The notes beneath the pieces are model-generated. The model saw only the letters and a list, made by a program, of their open reading frames with translations. It did no database searches and was not told the DNA's origin. Positions 27,638 to 36,172 of a DNA stretch of 64,000 nucleotides are shown one piece after another. The stretch's first letter is position 1; each line of letters opens with the position of its first letter. The stretch lies in contig JACRDI010000026.1 of NCBI GenBank assembly GCA_016218665.1, forward strand, positions 124,001 through 188,000, read 5' to 3'. The translations under genes and the position numbers were made by a program. This DNA comes from Desulfovibrio sp. (lineage in GTDB: Bacteria > Desulfobacterota > Desulfovibrionia > Desulfovibrionales > Desulfovibrionaceae).

Positions 27638-27886
27638 CTACAGCGCGCCGGGCTTCTTTCCGCCCGGGGCCACCTTGGGGGTGCCGTCGGGGTTCTTGGT
27701 GGTCTTCACGATCTTGTTGTTCAGCACGTCGGTGTTGCCCTGGAGGCTGGTGGTGGAGCTCTTCGCGGGCTTCACCGCGTCGCGCGAGGACGGGACCGGC
27801 GTGGGCTTGATGAAGTCGTTGGCCAGGGCCGGAGCGGCGAAGAGCAGCAGGCTGGCAAGGGCCAGGGCGTTGGTCGCGGCTTTCAT
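27638..27886 (-). CDS. Small secreted protein of unknown function
   Basis: An 82-residue protein with a clear Sec signal peptide (hydrophobic core LALASLLLFAA, cleavage after ALA-N at about residue 22). The mature 60 residues are polar, rich in Lys, Pro, Thr and Asn, with no Cys and no recognisable fold, so it is probably periplasmic and disordered. AAGGAG precedes ATG 27886. It may be cotranscribed with the YhcH-like and chromate transporter genes downstream. Confidence 0.65.
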   Translation of the reverse strand: MKAATNALALASLLLFAAPALANDFIKPTPVPSSRDAVKPAKSSTTSLQGNTDVLNNKIVKTTKNPDGTPKVAPGGKKPGAL

Positions 27887-27978
27887 GGCGATCTCCTTGG
27901 GTCGAAGGGGGGTGGTGCCGGACACCCTTGTAGGAAGGCGGCCCGGCGGCGTCAAGGGCGGGGCGGCGGTCATCCCGA

Positions 27979-28017
27979 AAGAAAGCGCCCGCCCGGCGTT
28001 GTGCCGAGCGGGCGCTT
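27979..28017 (-). terminator. Rho-independent terminator of the ech operon
   Basis: Read leftward, AAGCGCCCG pairs with CGGGCGCTT (28009-28017 with 27983-27991) and is followed by TTTC-TTTC. It lies 20 bases beyond the echF stop and ends the hydrogenase operon. Confidence 0.75.
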
Positions 28018-28039
28018 GTGGGGCCTTGGGAATGCGAGC

Positions 28040-28426
28040 CTACTGCGCCGGCTCGGCGGGCTTCTCGGTCTTTTTCGCGGGCTTCTCGGGCAGCTTGCCG
28101 GTCAGCACGATGGTGTCGCGCATGACGGCCACCGGGCGGTGGGTGGGCTTCTGCGACAGGCAGCTGACCGGGCAGGCGTCCACGCACACGCCGCAGCCCA
28201 CGCAGGCGAAGAAGTCCAGGGTCCAGGTGCCCATGGTGCCCTCTTTGGACACCGTGAGGCACTGGGAGGGACACTTGCGCGAGCAGGAGCCGCAGAAGAT
28301 GCAGCGATCGATGTCGTTGATGAGCTCGCCGCGCGCCGTGGTGAACGGGTCACGCACGAAGAACGGGTAGTTCCGCGTGGCGGGCTTGCTGAACAGGTTC
28401 GAGAGAACGGTAGGGAGCATTTTCAT
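28040..28426 (-). CDS. echF: Ech hydrogenase ferredoxin-like subunit EchF
   Basis: The electron-transfer subunit of the Ech complex, related to NuoI, on the cytoplasmic side. The 128-residue protein has two [4Fe-4S] motifs: CIFCGSCSRKCP near residue 42 and CVGCGVCVDACP near residue 75. A Lys/Pro/Glu/Ala-rich tail of about 25 residues follows. It passes electrons between soluble ferredoxin and the [NiFe] site. The ATG at 28426 starts the family N-terminus; the much longer ORF in this frame is noise from the echE shadow. It is the last gene of the operon. Confidence 0.92.
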   Translation of the reverse strand: MKMLPTVLSNLFSKPATRNYPFFVRDPFTTARGELINDIDRCIFCGSCSRKCPSQCLTVSKEGTMGTWTLDFFACVGCGVCVDACPVSCLSQKPTHRPVAVMRDTIVLTGKLPEKPAKKTEKPAEPAQ

Positions 28427-28431
28427 AACGG

Positions 28432-29508
28432 CTACCTCTCCGTGCAGCTGATGCAGGGGTCGATGGACAGCACCACAACCGGAACGTCCGCGAAGTCCAG
28501 CCCGGGCAGGATGGCGGCCAGGGGCGGAATGTTGGCGAACGTTGGGGTGCGGATGCGCACGCGGTCGAGGAACTTGTCCCCGTTGCCCTTGAGGTAGTAA
28601 AGGCACTCGCCGCGGGGCTGCTCCACGCGGGTGATGACCTCGCCCTCGGGCTTTCCTTTCACCTTGGCGGCCAGCTCGGTGTCGTCCAGCCTGTCCAGGG
28701 CCTGGCGCACCAGGTCGATGGACTGCAGGGCCTCGCGGAAGCGCACGTTGGAGCGCGCCCAGCAGTCGCCGGCGGTCTCCACGATGGGCTCGAAGGCGAT
28801 CTCGTCGAAGCCGGCGTACTTGAGCTGGCGCATGTCCTGGGCCACGCCGCTGCCGCGCAGCATGGGGCCGGCGGCGCCCAGGTCGTAGGCGGCCTGCTTG
28901 GTCAGCACGCCAACGCCCTGGGTGCGGCGGCACACGGTGGAATCGTGCATGATGGTGCTCTGCAGGCTCTTGATGCTGGCCTCCACGTCCACCAGGGTGT
29001 CCTTGATCCAGCGGACCTGGGACTCGTCGAGGTTGGCGCGCACGCCGCCCACCACGTTCACCGAGACGATGACGCGGTTGCCGGTGGTGGCCTCGTTCAG
29101 GTCCATGACCTTTTCGCGGATCTTCCACAGCTGCATGAACAGGGACTCGAAGCCGAAGCTGTCGGCGAAGAGGCCCAGCCACAGCAGGTGGCTGTGCAGG
29201 CGGTGCAGTTCGCTCCACACCACGCGCAGCATCTTGGCGCGGCGGGGCACCTCGACGCCCAGCATCTCTTCCATGCCCTGGCAGTAGCACAGGGAGTGGA
29301 TCATGGAGCAGATGCCGCACACGCGCTCGACGATCTGGATCATCTGGTTGTAGTCGCGCTTGGTGGCCAGCATTTCCAGGCCGCGGTGCACGTAGCCCAG
29401 GGTGGGCAGGGCCTCCACGACCTTTTCGTCCTCGACCACCAGGGAGAGGTGGATGGGCTCGGGCAGCACCGGGTGCTGCGGACCGAAGGGGATGACAGTG
29501 CGGGCCAT
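28432..29508 (-). CDS. echE: Ech hydrogenase large subunit EchE (NiFe site)
   Basis: The 358-residue catalytic subunit of a group 4 [NiFe] hydrogenase, related to NuoD. Both nickel-binding motifs are intact: CGIC at residues 64-67 and DPCISC at 350-355. The protein ends three residues after the second motif (TER), so it lacks the cleaved C-terminal extension found in many [NiFe] large subunits, as described for several energy-converting hydrogenases. With the membrane subunits it couples ferredoxin oxidation, proton reduction and ion transport. It sits between echD (one-base gap) and echF (five-base gap). Confidence 0.95.
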   Translation of the reverse strand: MARTVIPFGPQHPVLPEPIHLSLVVEDEKVVEALPTLGYVHRGLEMLATKRDYNQMIQIVERVCGICSMIHSLCYCQGMEEMLGVEVPRRAKMLRVVWSELHRLHSHLLWLGLFADSFGFESLFMQLWKIREKVMDLNEATTGNRVIVSVNVVGGVRANLDESQVRWIKDTLVDVEASIKSLQSTIMHDSTVCRRTQGVGVLTKQAAYDLGAAGPMLRGSGVAQDMRQLKYAGFDEIAFEPIVETAGDCWARSNVRFREALQSIDLVRQALDRLDDTELAAKVKGKPEGEVITRVEQPRGECLYYLKGNGDKFLDRVRIRTPTFANIPPLAAILPGLDFADVPVVVLSIDPCISCTER

Positions 29509-29509
29509 G

Positions 29510-29902
29510 CTAGCGCACCTCCTTGGCGGCGGCGCCGCTCGAAGCCACCTGCATGCGGCAGAACGGCGAGGTCTGCGGAGTGGTCAGGCAGTCGTTCAGG
29601 AGCTTGCCCTGGTAGTCCAGCACAAGGCCTTCGAAGGTGATGCTGAACTGGTCGCGGATCTCGTTCTCGATGAGAAACGCGGTGAACAGCACGCCGGAGA
29701 TGCTCGGCACGCTGCCGCCCTTCTTCACGGAAAGGCGCAGGTTCTTGAGCTTCAGGTCCTTGTCGAAGTGGTACAGGATCTCCATGTTCTCGGCGTCGAT
29801 TTCGACGCTGGAGAAGGTCACCAGGCGGTAGCCCTCCGCCTTGAGCTTGGTCACCTCGGCCACGAGCTGGGCGGGGGTGACGGGAGTGGCTTCAATACTC
29901 AT
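29510..29902 (-). CDS. echD: Ech hydrogenase subunit EchD
   Basis: A 130-residue hydrophilic subunit related to the NuoC 30-kDa family, which helps hold the small and large subunits together. Family-like features are LKAEGYRLVTFSSVEID in the first half and LKNLRLSVKKGG followed by SISGVLFTAFLIENEIRDQF in the middle. No cofactor motif is expected. The start overlaps the echC stop by one base, so expression is coupled. The C-terminal 15 residues are Ser/Ala/Gly-rich. Confidence 0.9.
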   Translation of the reverse strand: MSIEATPVTPAQLVAEVTKLKAEGYRLVTFSSVEIDAENMEILYHFDKDLKLKNLRLSVKKGGSVPSISGVLFTAFLIENEIRDQFSITFEGLVLDYQGKLLNDCLTTPQTSPFCRMQVASSGAAAKEVR

Positions 29903-30336
29903 CAGCTTGCCTCCAGAATGCCCTTCAGCTTGCCCAGACCCGTGACAACGGCGTCCATGATGGCTTCGGGCTTGGCCGGGCAGCCCGGCACGTACACGTC
30001 AACGGGAATGACCTTGTCCACGCCGCCCAGGACGTTGGGGGCATCGCGGAACACGCCGCCGGAGCAGCCGCAGGCGCCCACGGCGATGACCAGCTTGGGG
30101 TCGGGCATCTGGCTGTAGATGTTCTTCAGGATCTGGGCGTTGCGCGGGTTCACCGTGCCGGTGACCACGAGCACGTCGGCGTGGCGCGGGTTGCCCACGT
30201 TGATGATGCCGAAGCGCTCGACATCGTACACCGGGGTCAGGCAGGCCAGGGTCTCGATGTCGCACCCGTTGCACGAGCCGCAGTCGAAGTGCATCAGCCA
30301 GGGCGACTTGATTTGCGAAGTTTTGAGGAATGACAT
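29902..30336 (-). CDS. echC: Ech hydrogenase small subunit EchC
   Basis: The 144-residue small subunit, related to NuoB, which carries the proximal [4Fe-4S] cluster next to the nickel site. Cluster ligands are visible as CGSCNGC at residues 19-25, GACGC (Cys89 and Cys91) and VPGCPA (Cys119). The ATG at 30336 follows TGGAG; the slightly longer ORF upstream overlaps echB and is rejected. Spacing to echB is four bases. The protein has no signal peptide, in line with the cytoplasmic orientation of Ech complexes. Confidence 0.93.
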   Translation of the reverse strand: MSFLKTSQIKSPWLMHFDCGSCNGCDIETLACLTPVYDVERFGIINVGNPRHADVLVVTGTVNPRNAQILKNIYSQMPDPKLVIAVGACGCSGGVFRDAPNVLGGVDKVIPVDVYVPGCPAKPEAIMDAVVTGLGKLKGILEAS

Positions 30337-30340
30337 TGCA

Positions 30341-31198
30341 TTACTCCATGTACAGCCAAAGGAGGTTCGCGGTCGCCAGGACCAGGGAGATGGGCGCCAC
30401 AACCTTCAGCATGTGCCTCCAGGTGAGCCGCGCGCTGACGTTGTCGATCACAAGCGCGGCGAAGAGGAACACGGCCGCGGTGGCGACCATGCTCACCACG
30501 CTGGTGGCCCACAGGAAGGAGCAGATCCACAGCACCACCACCACGTCGGCCCAGTGGGCGATCTCAAGCAGGGCGAAGTCGCGTCCGGCGTAGTCGGTGT
30601 ACACGCCGCGCACCACTTCCTGGTGCATGTGGTGGGAGGCGGAGATGTCGAACGGGGACTTGCGCAGCTTCACCAGCACCACGAACAAGAGCCCGGGCAC
30701 GATGAGCGGCATCTTGAACAGCAGCGGCTGGGCGCTGGCATTCATGAAGCTGTAGGCGTCGAACGCGCCGGAGACCTTGGCCATGCACAGGATGGCCACC
30801 AGGAACACCGGCTCGTAGGCCAGCAGCTGGAACAGCTCGCGCTGGGCGCCGAGCTTGCTGTACGGGGAGCTTCCGCAGAAGGCGCCCAGGGCCACGAAGC
30901 TGGCGCTGGCGGCCTGCACGAAGAAGCACATCAGCACGTCCGCGCCGGCGGCCAGGAGCACATCGGACGCCAGGGACGCCACAAGCGCCCAGCGCACGAA
31001 CAGGCCCTGCCAGTTGCTGGCGGGAGGAATGACCTTGGACCAGAGCTTGCCCACGTCGTAGAAGGGCTGCATCAGCGGCGGCCCCATGCGCGACTGCAGG
31101 CGCGCGGTGACAACCCGGTCCACGCCGGCCACCAGGCCGCCCAGAAGGGGCGCCAGGATGAGACCGGCCACTGCGAGGTAGAACGTCGTCAGATTCAT
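30341..31198 (-). CDS. echB: Ech hydrogenase membrane subunit EchB
   Basis: A 285-residue integral membrane protein of the NuoH/HycD family with about eight helices, connecting the hydrogenase module to the ion-translocating subunit. Conserved parts include VTARLQSRMGPPLMQPFYD and KLRKSPFDISASHHMHQEVV, with the Glu and Asp residues used in the quinone/ion path of complex I. The start overlaps the echA stop by four bases. Confidence 0.93.
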   Translation of the reverse strand: MNLTTFYLAVAGLILAPLLGGLVAGVDRVVTARLQSRMGPPLMQPFYDVGKLWSKVIPPASNWQGLFVRWALVASLASDVLLAAGADVLMCFFVQAASASFVALGAFCGSSPYSKLGAQRELFQLLAYEPVFLVAILCMAKVSGAFDAYSFMNASAQPLLFKMPLIVPGLLFVVLVKLRKSPFDISASHHMHQEVVRGVYTDYAGRDFALLEIAHWADVVVVLWICSFLWATSVVSMVATAAVFLFAALVIDNVSARLTWRHMLKVVAPISLVLATANLLWLYME

Positions 31199-33069
31199 AT
31201 GATGGCACCTCCGACCAGGGCGAGGAGCAGCGCGCCGGCGAGGACGCCCGCGAACTTGGACAGCTTGGATTCGCCGAAGATCTCAATGGCGTATTCGTTG
31301 CCTTCCGAGAGGGCCCAGTTGCGGCCCAGGGGGCCGATGTAGGTGCCCTTTTCGGCGGAGGGCAGGCCGCCGATGTACGGCGAGGAGAGCTGCACCGAAC
31401 TCTGGCGGGACAGCGACTTCATGCCGATGATCCAGGCCAGCATGGCCAGGACGAAGAGGCTGGGCAGCAGGCCCCAGCCGCCGGCCAGGGCGGTGGCGAA
31501 GCCCGCGCCGGGAATGAGCAGGGCGTTGAGCCAGGGAGCGGCCATGCCCAGGCCCACCGCGCCGGCCAGAAGCGCCAGGATGGGCGTGCTGGTGAGGGCG
31601 GAGGAATGGGCGTTCCGGGATTCGATGGACTTGCCGCTCATGATGGTGCCGGCGAAGCGCACCCAGCAGACAACGCCCAGCGCGCTGCCCAGGGCCATGA
31701 GCACCATGGACACCGGGCTTGCGGCGGCGGCCTCTAACGCGGCCCACTTGCCCACCAGCATGCCCAGCGGCGGCAGGATCATGGCCATGGCGCCGGCAGC
31801 GGCGGCCAGCGCCGTCACCGGGCTGATGGCCACGATGCCGCGCAGGTCTTCCAGGTCGCGGCTGCCAACGGTCTGCTCCATGTCGCCCACGCAAAGGAAC
31901 AAGAGGCCCTTGGTGGCGGCGTGGATGACCAGCAGCACGATGCCCGCGGCCACGGCCACCGGAGTGCCGATGCCCGCGCAGGCGATGATGAGGCCCAGGT
32001 TGGCCATGGTGGAGTAGGCAAGCACCTTCTTGGCGTTGCTCTGGCCCAGGGCCAGGGCGGAGGTTGCGAAGAAGGTGAAGGCGCCCACCAGGGTCAGCAC
32101 GCGGCCGGTGGTGGTGCCTTGCATCACCGGGGCCAGGCGCAGGCAGACGAACACGCCCACCTTGACCATGGTGGAGGAGTGCAGGAGCGCCGAGACCGGG
32201 GTCGGGGCGACCATTGCGCCCAGAAGCCAGGTCTGGAAGGGCATCTGCGCGGCCTTCACGCAGCCGGCCAGGGCCAGCAGGGCCACCGGCAGCATGGAGG
32301 CGCCGGCCCACATGGCCGGGTTCACCACCTGCTGCAGGTCCACCATGCCGGACTGCTTCTGGATGAGCAGGATGCCGCCGTGCAGGAAGATGCCGCCAAG
32401 GATGTTCATCCACAAGGCGCGGAAGGCGCTCTTGTTGGCTTCCTCGGTCTTGTCGTGGCCGATGAGCAGGAACGAGCAGAGCGTGGTGGCCTCGAAGAAG
32501 GCGGCGAACACGCGCAGGTCGTTGCTCATGGCCAGGCCGTTCATGAAGCCGAGGAAGGCCAGCAGAATCAGGAAGAACCCGGGCTGCTTGCTCACCTTCA
32601 GGTGCAGGTGCTCCTCATGGTGCTTCATGTAGGGCAGGGCGAAGATGCAGATGAGCGAGCCCGCGAAGGACACCACCAGCACCAGCGCCAGGGAGAGGCC
32701 GTCGCACGACACGGCGTTCTGGGTGGCCGCCGGAGCGGGCATGCCCATGATGCCGTAGGCCGCCAGGGCCAGCTGCGCGATGGCCAGCACGCTGACCAGG
32801 GCGTGTTTCGCCATCAGGCCGCGCACCAGGAAATAGGCCGGCAGGACGATGGACGCGCCTTCGGCGATGTGCAGGGCCGTTTCAGAGGACAGAAAGCCAG
32901 GGTTGGCGATGAACGGAGCCTGGGTGGCAACCCCGAGCGCTCCGACCGCCAAAGCCGCGCCAGTGGCCAGCACCAGTGCCGACCGCAGACCTGGGCTCCT
33001 CAGCACCAGGCATGCAATGCCGGCCACCAGGGGCCATAAGACAAGAACCCCAATGTACGCATCAAGCAT
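31195..33069 (-). CDS. echA: Ech hydrogenase proton/ion-translocating subunit EchA
   Basis: A 624-residue membrane protein related to NuoL/NuoM, with about 14-16 helices, and the likely ion pump of the complex. Typical antiporter-like features are CSFLLIGHDKTEEANKSAFR, the loop with conserved Lys in QMPFQTWLLGAMVAPTPVSA and LHSSTMVKVGVF. The ATG at 33069 has GAGGGGG nine bases upstream and is preferred to the TTG at 33087. It is the first gene of the six-gene operon. In sulfate reducers Ech makes or uses hydrogen with reduced ferredoxin. No promoter could be assigned with confidence in 33070-33227. Confidence 0.93.
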   Translation of the reverse strand: MLDAYIGVLVLWPLVAGIACLVLRSPGLRSALVLATGAALAVGALGVATQAPFIANPGFLSSETALHIAEGASIVLPAYFLVRGLMAKHALVSVLAIAQLALAAYGIMGMPAPAATQNAVSCDGLSLALVLVVSFAGSLICIFALPYMKHHEEHLHLKVSKQPGFFLILLAFLGFMNGLAMSNDLRVFAAFFEATTLCSFLLIGHDKTEEANKSAFRALWMNILGGIFLHGGILLIQKQSGMVDLQQVVNPAMWAGASMLPVALLALAGCVKAAQMPFQTWLLGAMVAPTPVSALLHSSTMVKVGVFVCLRLAPVMQGTTTGRVLTLVGAFTFFATSALALGQSNAKKVLAYSTMANLGLIIACAGIGTPVAVAAGIVLLVIHAATKGLLFLCVGDMEQTVGSRDLEDLRGIVAISPVTALAAAAGAMAMILPPLGMLVGKWAALEAAAASPVSMVLMALGSALGVVCWVRFAGTIMSGKSIESRNAHSSALTSTPILALLAGAVGLGMAAPWLNALLIPGAGFATALAGGWGLLPSLFVLAMLAWIIGMKSLSRQSSVQLSSPYIGGLPSAEKGTYIGPLGRNWALSEGNEYAIEIFGESKLSKFAGVLAGALLLALVGGAII

Positions 33070-33226
33070 GTTTTGAAACCCCCTCAAAAACTTGATGAAC
33101 TTTTCTGAACGCAGCCAGTTATCCCAAAACGCGCATCAAGAAAAGGGGGAAGTGTTGGAAAAAATGGAAATGCGGCGGTATGATTTTTCCGCCAAACAAG
33201 GACGCCCTAGGGCTCATGGGGAAAGG

Positions 33227-33257
33227 AAAAAAATGTCGCGGAGGCGACACTTTTTTT
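33227..33257. terminator. Bidirectional terminator between the TauE operon and ech
   Basis: TGTCGC and GCGACA form a six-base stem with loop GGAG. It is flanked on the left by a 7-base A run (leftward T run) and on the right by CTTTTTTT, so it can act in both directions. Leftward it would end the operon at 36472-33329. Confidence 0.75.
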
Positions 33258-33280
33258 GACCCCCGGAAATCCGGGGTCAA
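33256..33280. repeat. Inverted repeat next to the terminator
   Basis: TTGACCCCCGG and CCGGGGTCAA are inverted copies (one C bulge) around AAAT. Together with the adjacent terminator hairpin this gives two stems in about 50 bases downstream of the leftward operon. Confidence 0.6.
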
Positions 33281-33328
33281 GTTGGGCAGCCGGTGACAGG
33301 AATAGGAACGGATACTGCGCGTGGAGGA

Positions 33329-34117
33329 CTATACAGGCTTGACGAGGACGCCGGGCCGCACGGAGATTCCCTCCTGCATGATGGCCTCCACGTTGACGCC
33401 GTCGACCGTGGCCACGCGGGCCGCGCCCAGGCGCTTCTCGCCGCGCTCGTCCAGCACGTCGACAACGCCCTCCGGAGCCAGGTTGGGGCCGGGCAGGCTG
33501 AAGAAGATGCGCTGGCCCTCGGGCGAGGCCATGGCCCGGTACACCTCGGCCATGCCCAACGCACTGAGCGCCTGGCCTATCTTGCGGGAGAGGATGAAGC
33601 TGGCGGCCATGGGCAGCACGGCCATGGGCAGCAGGCACACGGCCAGCAGGTAGGGCGAGAGGCCCAGCACGCGCCGGGTGAGGGACAAAGCCGAGGCCTG
33701 GATGCTGGCGGCGTCCTTGTGCACGCGGATGCGGTAGGCCTGGCGGGGCGCGGCCTCGGTTCCGTTGGCGCTGTAGCGCACAAGCGCCGTGTATTCTCCG
33801 GGCGCCGCCGCGGTGGAAACCGTCAGGTCGGCCCGCCAGAGGGTGCCGCCCAGCCAGAAGCCGGAGAAGGTCTCCACCATGGTCGCGTTCAGCTCCGGGC
33901 TGGAGATGTCGAAGGCGATGTCGGAGAGCTTCTCCGCCCCTCTGGGCATGGGGTCGGTGAGGTTGATGGACTGCCCGGGCAGGAGGTCATACAGGGTGGG
34001 ATCCTTGCGCCCTCCGGCGATCATGCCGTCCACGGCCAGGGCCAGGCTGAGGCAGATGACGAGGGTTCCGGCAAGTCCGGCGAGCTTGCGCCTTGCGGCC
34101 AGGGAGCGGAAATTCAT
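33329..34117 (-). CDS. Membrane protein with periplasmic beta domain, last gene of the TauE operon
   Basis: A 262-residue protein of unknown function. It has a membrane helix at about 14-30, a periplasmic domain at about 35-145 with beta-strand-like pattern (FDISSPELNATMVET, then WRADLTVSTAAAPGEYTALV), a second helix at about 155-178, and a cytoplasmic tail of about 85 residues. I know of similar genes next to TauE-type exporters in Desulfovibrio genomes but cannot name a family. It follows the small 2-helix protein gene by six bases and precedes the terminator, so it closes a five-gene operon. Confidence 0.75.
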   Translation of the reverse strand: MNFRSLAARRKLAGLAGTLVICLSLALAVDGMIAGGRKDPTLYDLLPGQSINLTDPMPRGAEKLSDIAFDISSPELNATMVETFSGFWLGGTLWRADLTVSTAAAPGEYTALVRYSANGTEAAPRQAYRIRVHKDAASIQASALSLTRRVLGLSPYLLAVCLLPMAVLPMAASFILSRKIGQALSALGMAEVYRAMASPEGQRIFFSLPGPNLAPEGVVDVLDERGEKRLGAARVATVDGVNVEAIMQEGISVRPGVLVKPV

Positions 34118-34123
34118 GGTGGC

Positions 34124-34369
34124 CTATGCGTTCTCGGTGCGGTCGCGCAGCTTGCGGAAGCCGAAGAAGCCGAGGGCCAGGGTGGGCAGGAACATGGTGA
34201 AGAAGGTCTTCATGAAGGTGGAGGTGAAGGCTTCGGGGTTGGCGGAGGTGGCGGCGGCCATGGCGACGCACAGCTCGGCGATGATGCCCAGGTCGATGAG
34301 GCCGATGAAGAGCTTCTGGCGTCCGTTCATGCGGATCTTGGGGGCGTCGTTGTCGTCGTTCAGGATCAT
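34124..34369 (-). CDS. Small two-helix membrane protein
   Basis: An 81-residue protein with two predicted helices (about 20-38 and 50-68) joined by a short loop containing SANPEAFTS, and charged ends (MILNDDND; RKLRDRTENA). Function unknown. It lies directly upstream of the 33329 gene and 75 bases after the lipoprotein gene, with a strong stem-loop in that gap. It is probably a structural or regulatory subunit of the same membrane assembly. Confidence 0.7.
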   Translation of the reverse strand: MILNDDNDAPKIRMNGRQKLFIGLIDLGIIAELCVAMAAATSANPEAFTSTFMKTFFTMFLPTLALGFFGFRKLRDRTENA

Positions 34370-34402
34370 CGCCGTGCTCCTTTGGCTGTCTGGACCTTGT
34401 GT

Positions 34403-34429
34403 GCGGCGGGCCGGGGGCCGGCCCGCCGC
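34403..34429 (-). other. Strong stem-loop within the TauE operon
   Basis: A perfect 10-base stem (GCGGCGGGCC with GGCCCGCCGC) around a 7-base loop lies between the lipoprotein stop and the small membrane protein start. No T run follows, so it is more likely an mRNA stability or processing hairpin that separates levels of upstream and downstream genes. Confidence 0.6.
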
Positions 34430-34444
34430 TTGGATCGCCGTCGC

Positions 34445-35056
34445 CTACTTCTTGAAGATGTTGGTCTTGGAGATGTTCATGAAGCGCAGGGCCTTGCCCT
34501 CTTCCTTGTAGTACACGCGGGCTTCGTCGCCGGCGTCCCAGGTGCTGTCCGGCATGCTGAAGTATTCCTCAGGCAGCTGGATGACGGAGAGGGTCTTCTG
34601 GCGGCCGGAGTAGATGGTGACCGTCTTCTTTTCCTTGTCGACCACGGGGAACTTCTTGGCCTTGTCCGCTTCCTTGTCGTATACCAGCGGATGGTTCTTG
34701 TCGATGTTCTCCTTGTAGTCGACCATGACGAAGTCGATGGTCTTGAAGTTCTGCGTGGCCGGGTCGAAGATGGTGATCTGGTTCTTCTTGTTGTCGATCT
34801 TCATGCGGCCGCCGGCCTTGGGCAGGGGGCCGATCTCGTTGGGATCCGCCGGCATCTGGTAGCTGACGGGCGGCAGATAGGTGTAGTCCGGGTTCTGGGT
34901 GTCGTTGGCCTTGTCACGGATCATGGTGAAGGTCTTGGTGGCCTCGTCGTACTTGATGACGCGGCCCTGGTCGACCTTGCCGGGCTCGGAGCAGCCCACC
35001 AGCAGCATCAGGGGCAGGGCCAAGAGCAGGGTACGCCACATGCTTTTCATGTTCAT
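34445..35056 (-). CDS. Lipoprotein of the TauE operon
   Basis: A 203-residue predicted lipoprotein: signal peptide with LMLLVGC (Cys22), then a soluble domain with repeated short beta patterns (GRVIKYDEATKTFTMI, QITIFDPATQNFKTI, KKTVTIYSGRQKTLS). The repeated hydrophobic-aromatic strands suggest a beta-rich binding or scaffold domain. The family resembles the DUF4881 group known from sulfate reducers, by memory only. A second in-frame ATG six bases inside is an alternative start. It may sit in the inner or outer membrane, facing the exporter. Function unknown. Confidence 0.75.
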   Translation of the reverse strand: MNMKSMWRTLLLALPLMLLVGCSEPGKVDQGRVIKYDEATKTFTMIRDKANDTQNPDYTYLPPVSYQMPADPNEIGPLPKAGGRMKIDNKKNQITIFDPATQNFKTIDFVMVDYKENIDKNHPLVYDKEADKAKKFPVVDKEKKTVTIYSGRQKTLSVIQLPEEYFSMPDSTWDAGDEARVYYKEEGKALRFMNISKTNIFKK

Positions 35057-35096
35057 TGCTGACTCCTTCAGTATGTCTCAGTGGTTGGGAGTGGCG

Positions 35097-36143
35097 TTAG
35101 CCCTTGGCCGCCTTCATCGCCAGCTCCTTCTGACAGCCCTGGATGAAGCGCACCAGGATGTAGAGGGAGAGGGCGGACACGACGCCCAGCACGAAGAAGG
35201 TGGAGACGTCGTCCAGGATGGGCATGCTCCAGCCCTTGGCCGCCAGCTTCAGGATGATGGAGATCATACAGCCGACGACGGCCAGACCGAAGGCGTAGCG
35301 GATGCCGTAACCCTTGATGTACTTGGTGGCCACGGCGCCCACCTGCGCGCCCATGGAGGCGCCGATGAGCATGATGACGGCGGCCACGAGCTCGGTGCGG
35401 CCCTTGTAAGTGTAGGTGCCGGCGCCGTACAGGCCGGAGATCATGACTTCGAAGAGGTCGGTGCCGACGGCCACGTGGGTCGGGCAGCCGACGAGGTAGA
35501 TGAGCGAAGGCATGCGGATGAGGCCGCCGCCGATGCCGAGGATGCCGGCCAGCCAGCCGGTGAGGAAGCTCACGGTGATGGGCAGCCAGGCGGAGCAGTA
35601 GATGCCGGCTTCGTTGAAGTGCATCATGGGCGGAATCTTGATGGCGTGGAACTTCTTGTGCCACTCGATGCCCTTGGCGTCCTTGGCATCGCCGCCGGCG
35701 GCGCGCATCTCGGCTTCCTTGCGCTTCTTCACGTTGATGTCGTGGAACACCATCCAGGCGATGGCGGCGAGCAGGACGATGTACATGTAGCGCACGACCT
35801 TCTCGACGTTGCCCATGCGTTCCAGCCACATGATCATTTGTGCGCCGATTTCGAAGCCCACGACCGTGCCCACCAGCATGATCATGCCGAGCTTGTAGTC
35901 AACGTTGCCGAACTTGCCGTGCCGCATGGTGGAGATGAGGCTCTTGCCCGCCATGTGGGCGATGTCGGTTCCGATGGCGAAGGCCATGGGGAAGCCGAGG
36001 ATGTTCAGGCCGGGGGTCACCATCCACGCGCCGCCCATGCCGAAGAAGCCGCCGATGATGCCCACGCCCACGCCAAGGATGATCAGGCCGGGCCAGAAAA
36101 TTTTCACGCCCGCGATGGGCATGAGGACGTACAACCATTCCAT
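35097..36143 (-). CDS. TauE/SafE-family sulfite/anion exporter
   Basis: A 348-residue inner-membrane protein with about eight helices, from the TauE/SafE/YfcA family. Its members export sulfite, sulfoacetate or related C2/C3 sulfonates or organic anions. The paired glycine-rich motifs are GVGIIGGFFGMGGAWMVTP and LAGILGIGGGLIRMPSLIY, one per half. A cytoplasmic loop at about 130-175 is highly charged (NVKKRKEAEMR). It is the second gene of a sigma-54-controlled operon, between two small accessory membrane proteins. In a sulfate reducer sulfite or sulfonate handling is plausible but not proved. Confidence 0.87.
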   Translation of the reverse strand: MEWLYVLMPIAGVKIFWPGLIILGVGVGIIGGFFGMGGAWMVTPGLNILGFPMAFAIGTDIAHMAGKSLISTMRHGKFGNVDYKLGMIMLVGTVVGFEIGAQMIMWLERMGNVEKVVRYMYIVLLAAIAWMVFHDINVKKRKEAEMRAAGGDAKDAKGIEWHKKFHAIKIPPMMHFNEAGIYCSAWLPITVSFLTGWLAGILGIGGGLIRMPSLIYLVGCPTHVAVGTDLFEVMISGLYGAGTYTYKGRTELVAAVIMLIGASMGAQVGAVATKYIKGYGIRYAFGLAVVGCMISIILKLAAKGWSMPILDDVSTFFVLGVVSALSLYILVRFIQGCQKELAMKAAKG

Positions 36144-36172
36144 AGTGCTCCTCCTCTTTCGGTTTGCCCGGT

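Noticed and set aside
33070-33087. TTG start at 33087 for echA
   Set aside because: ATG 33069 has a well-spaced GAGGGGG and begins the conserved first helix.
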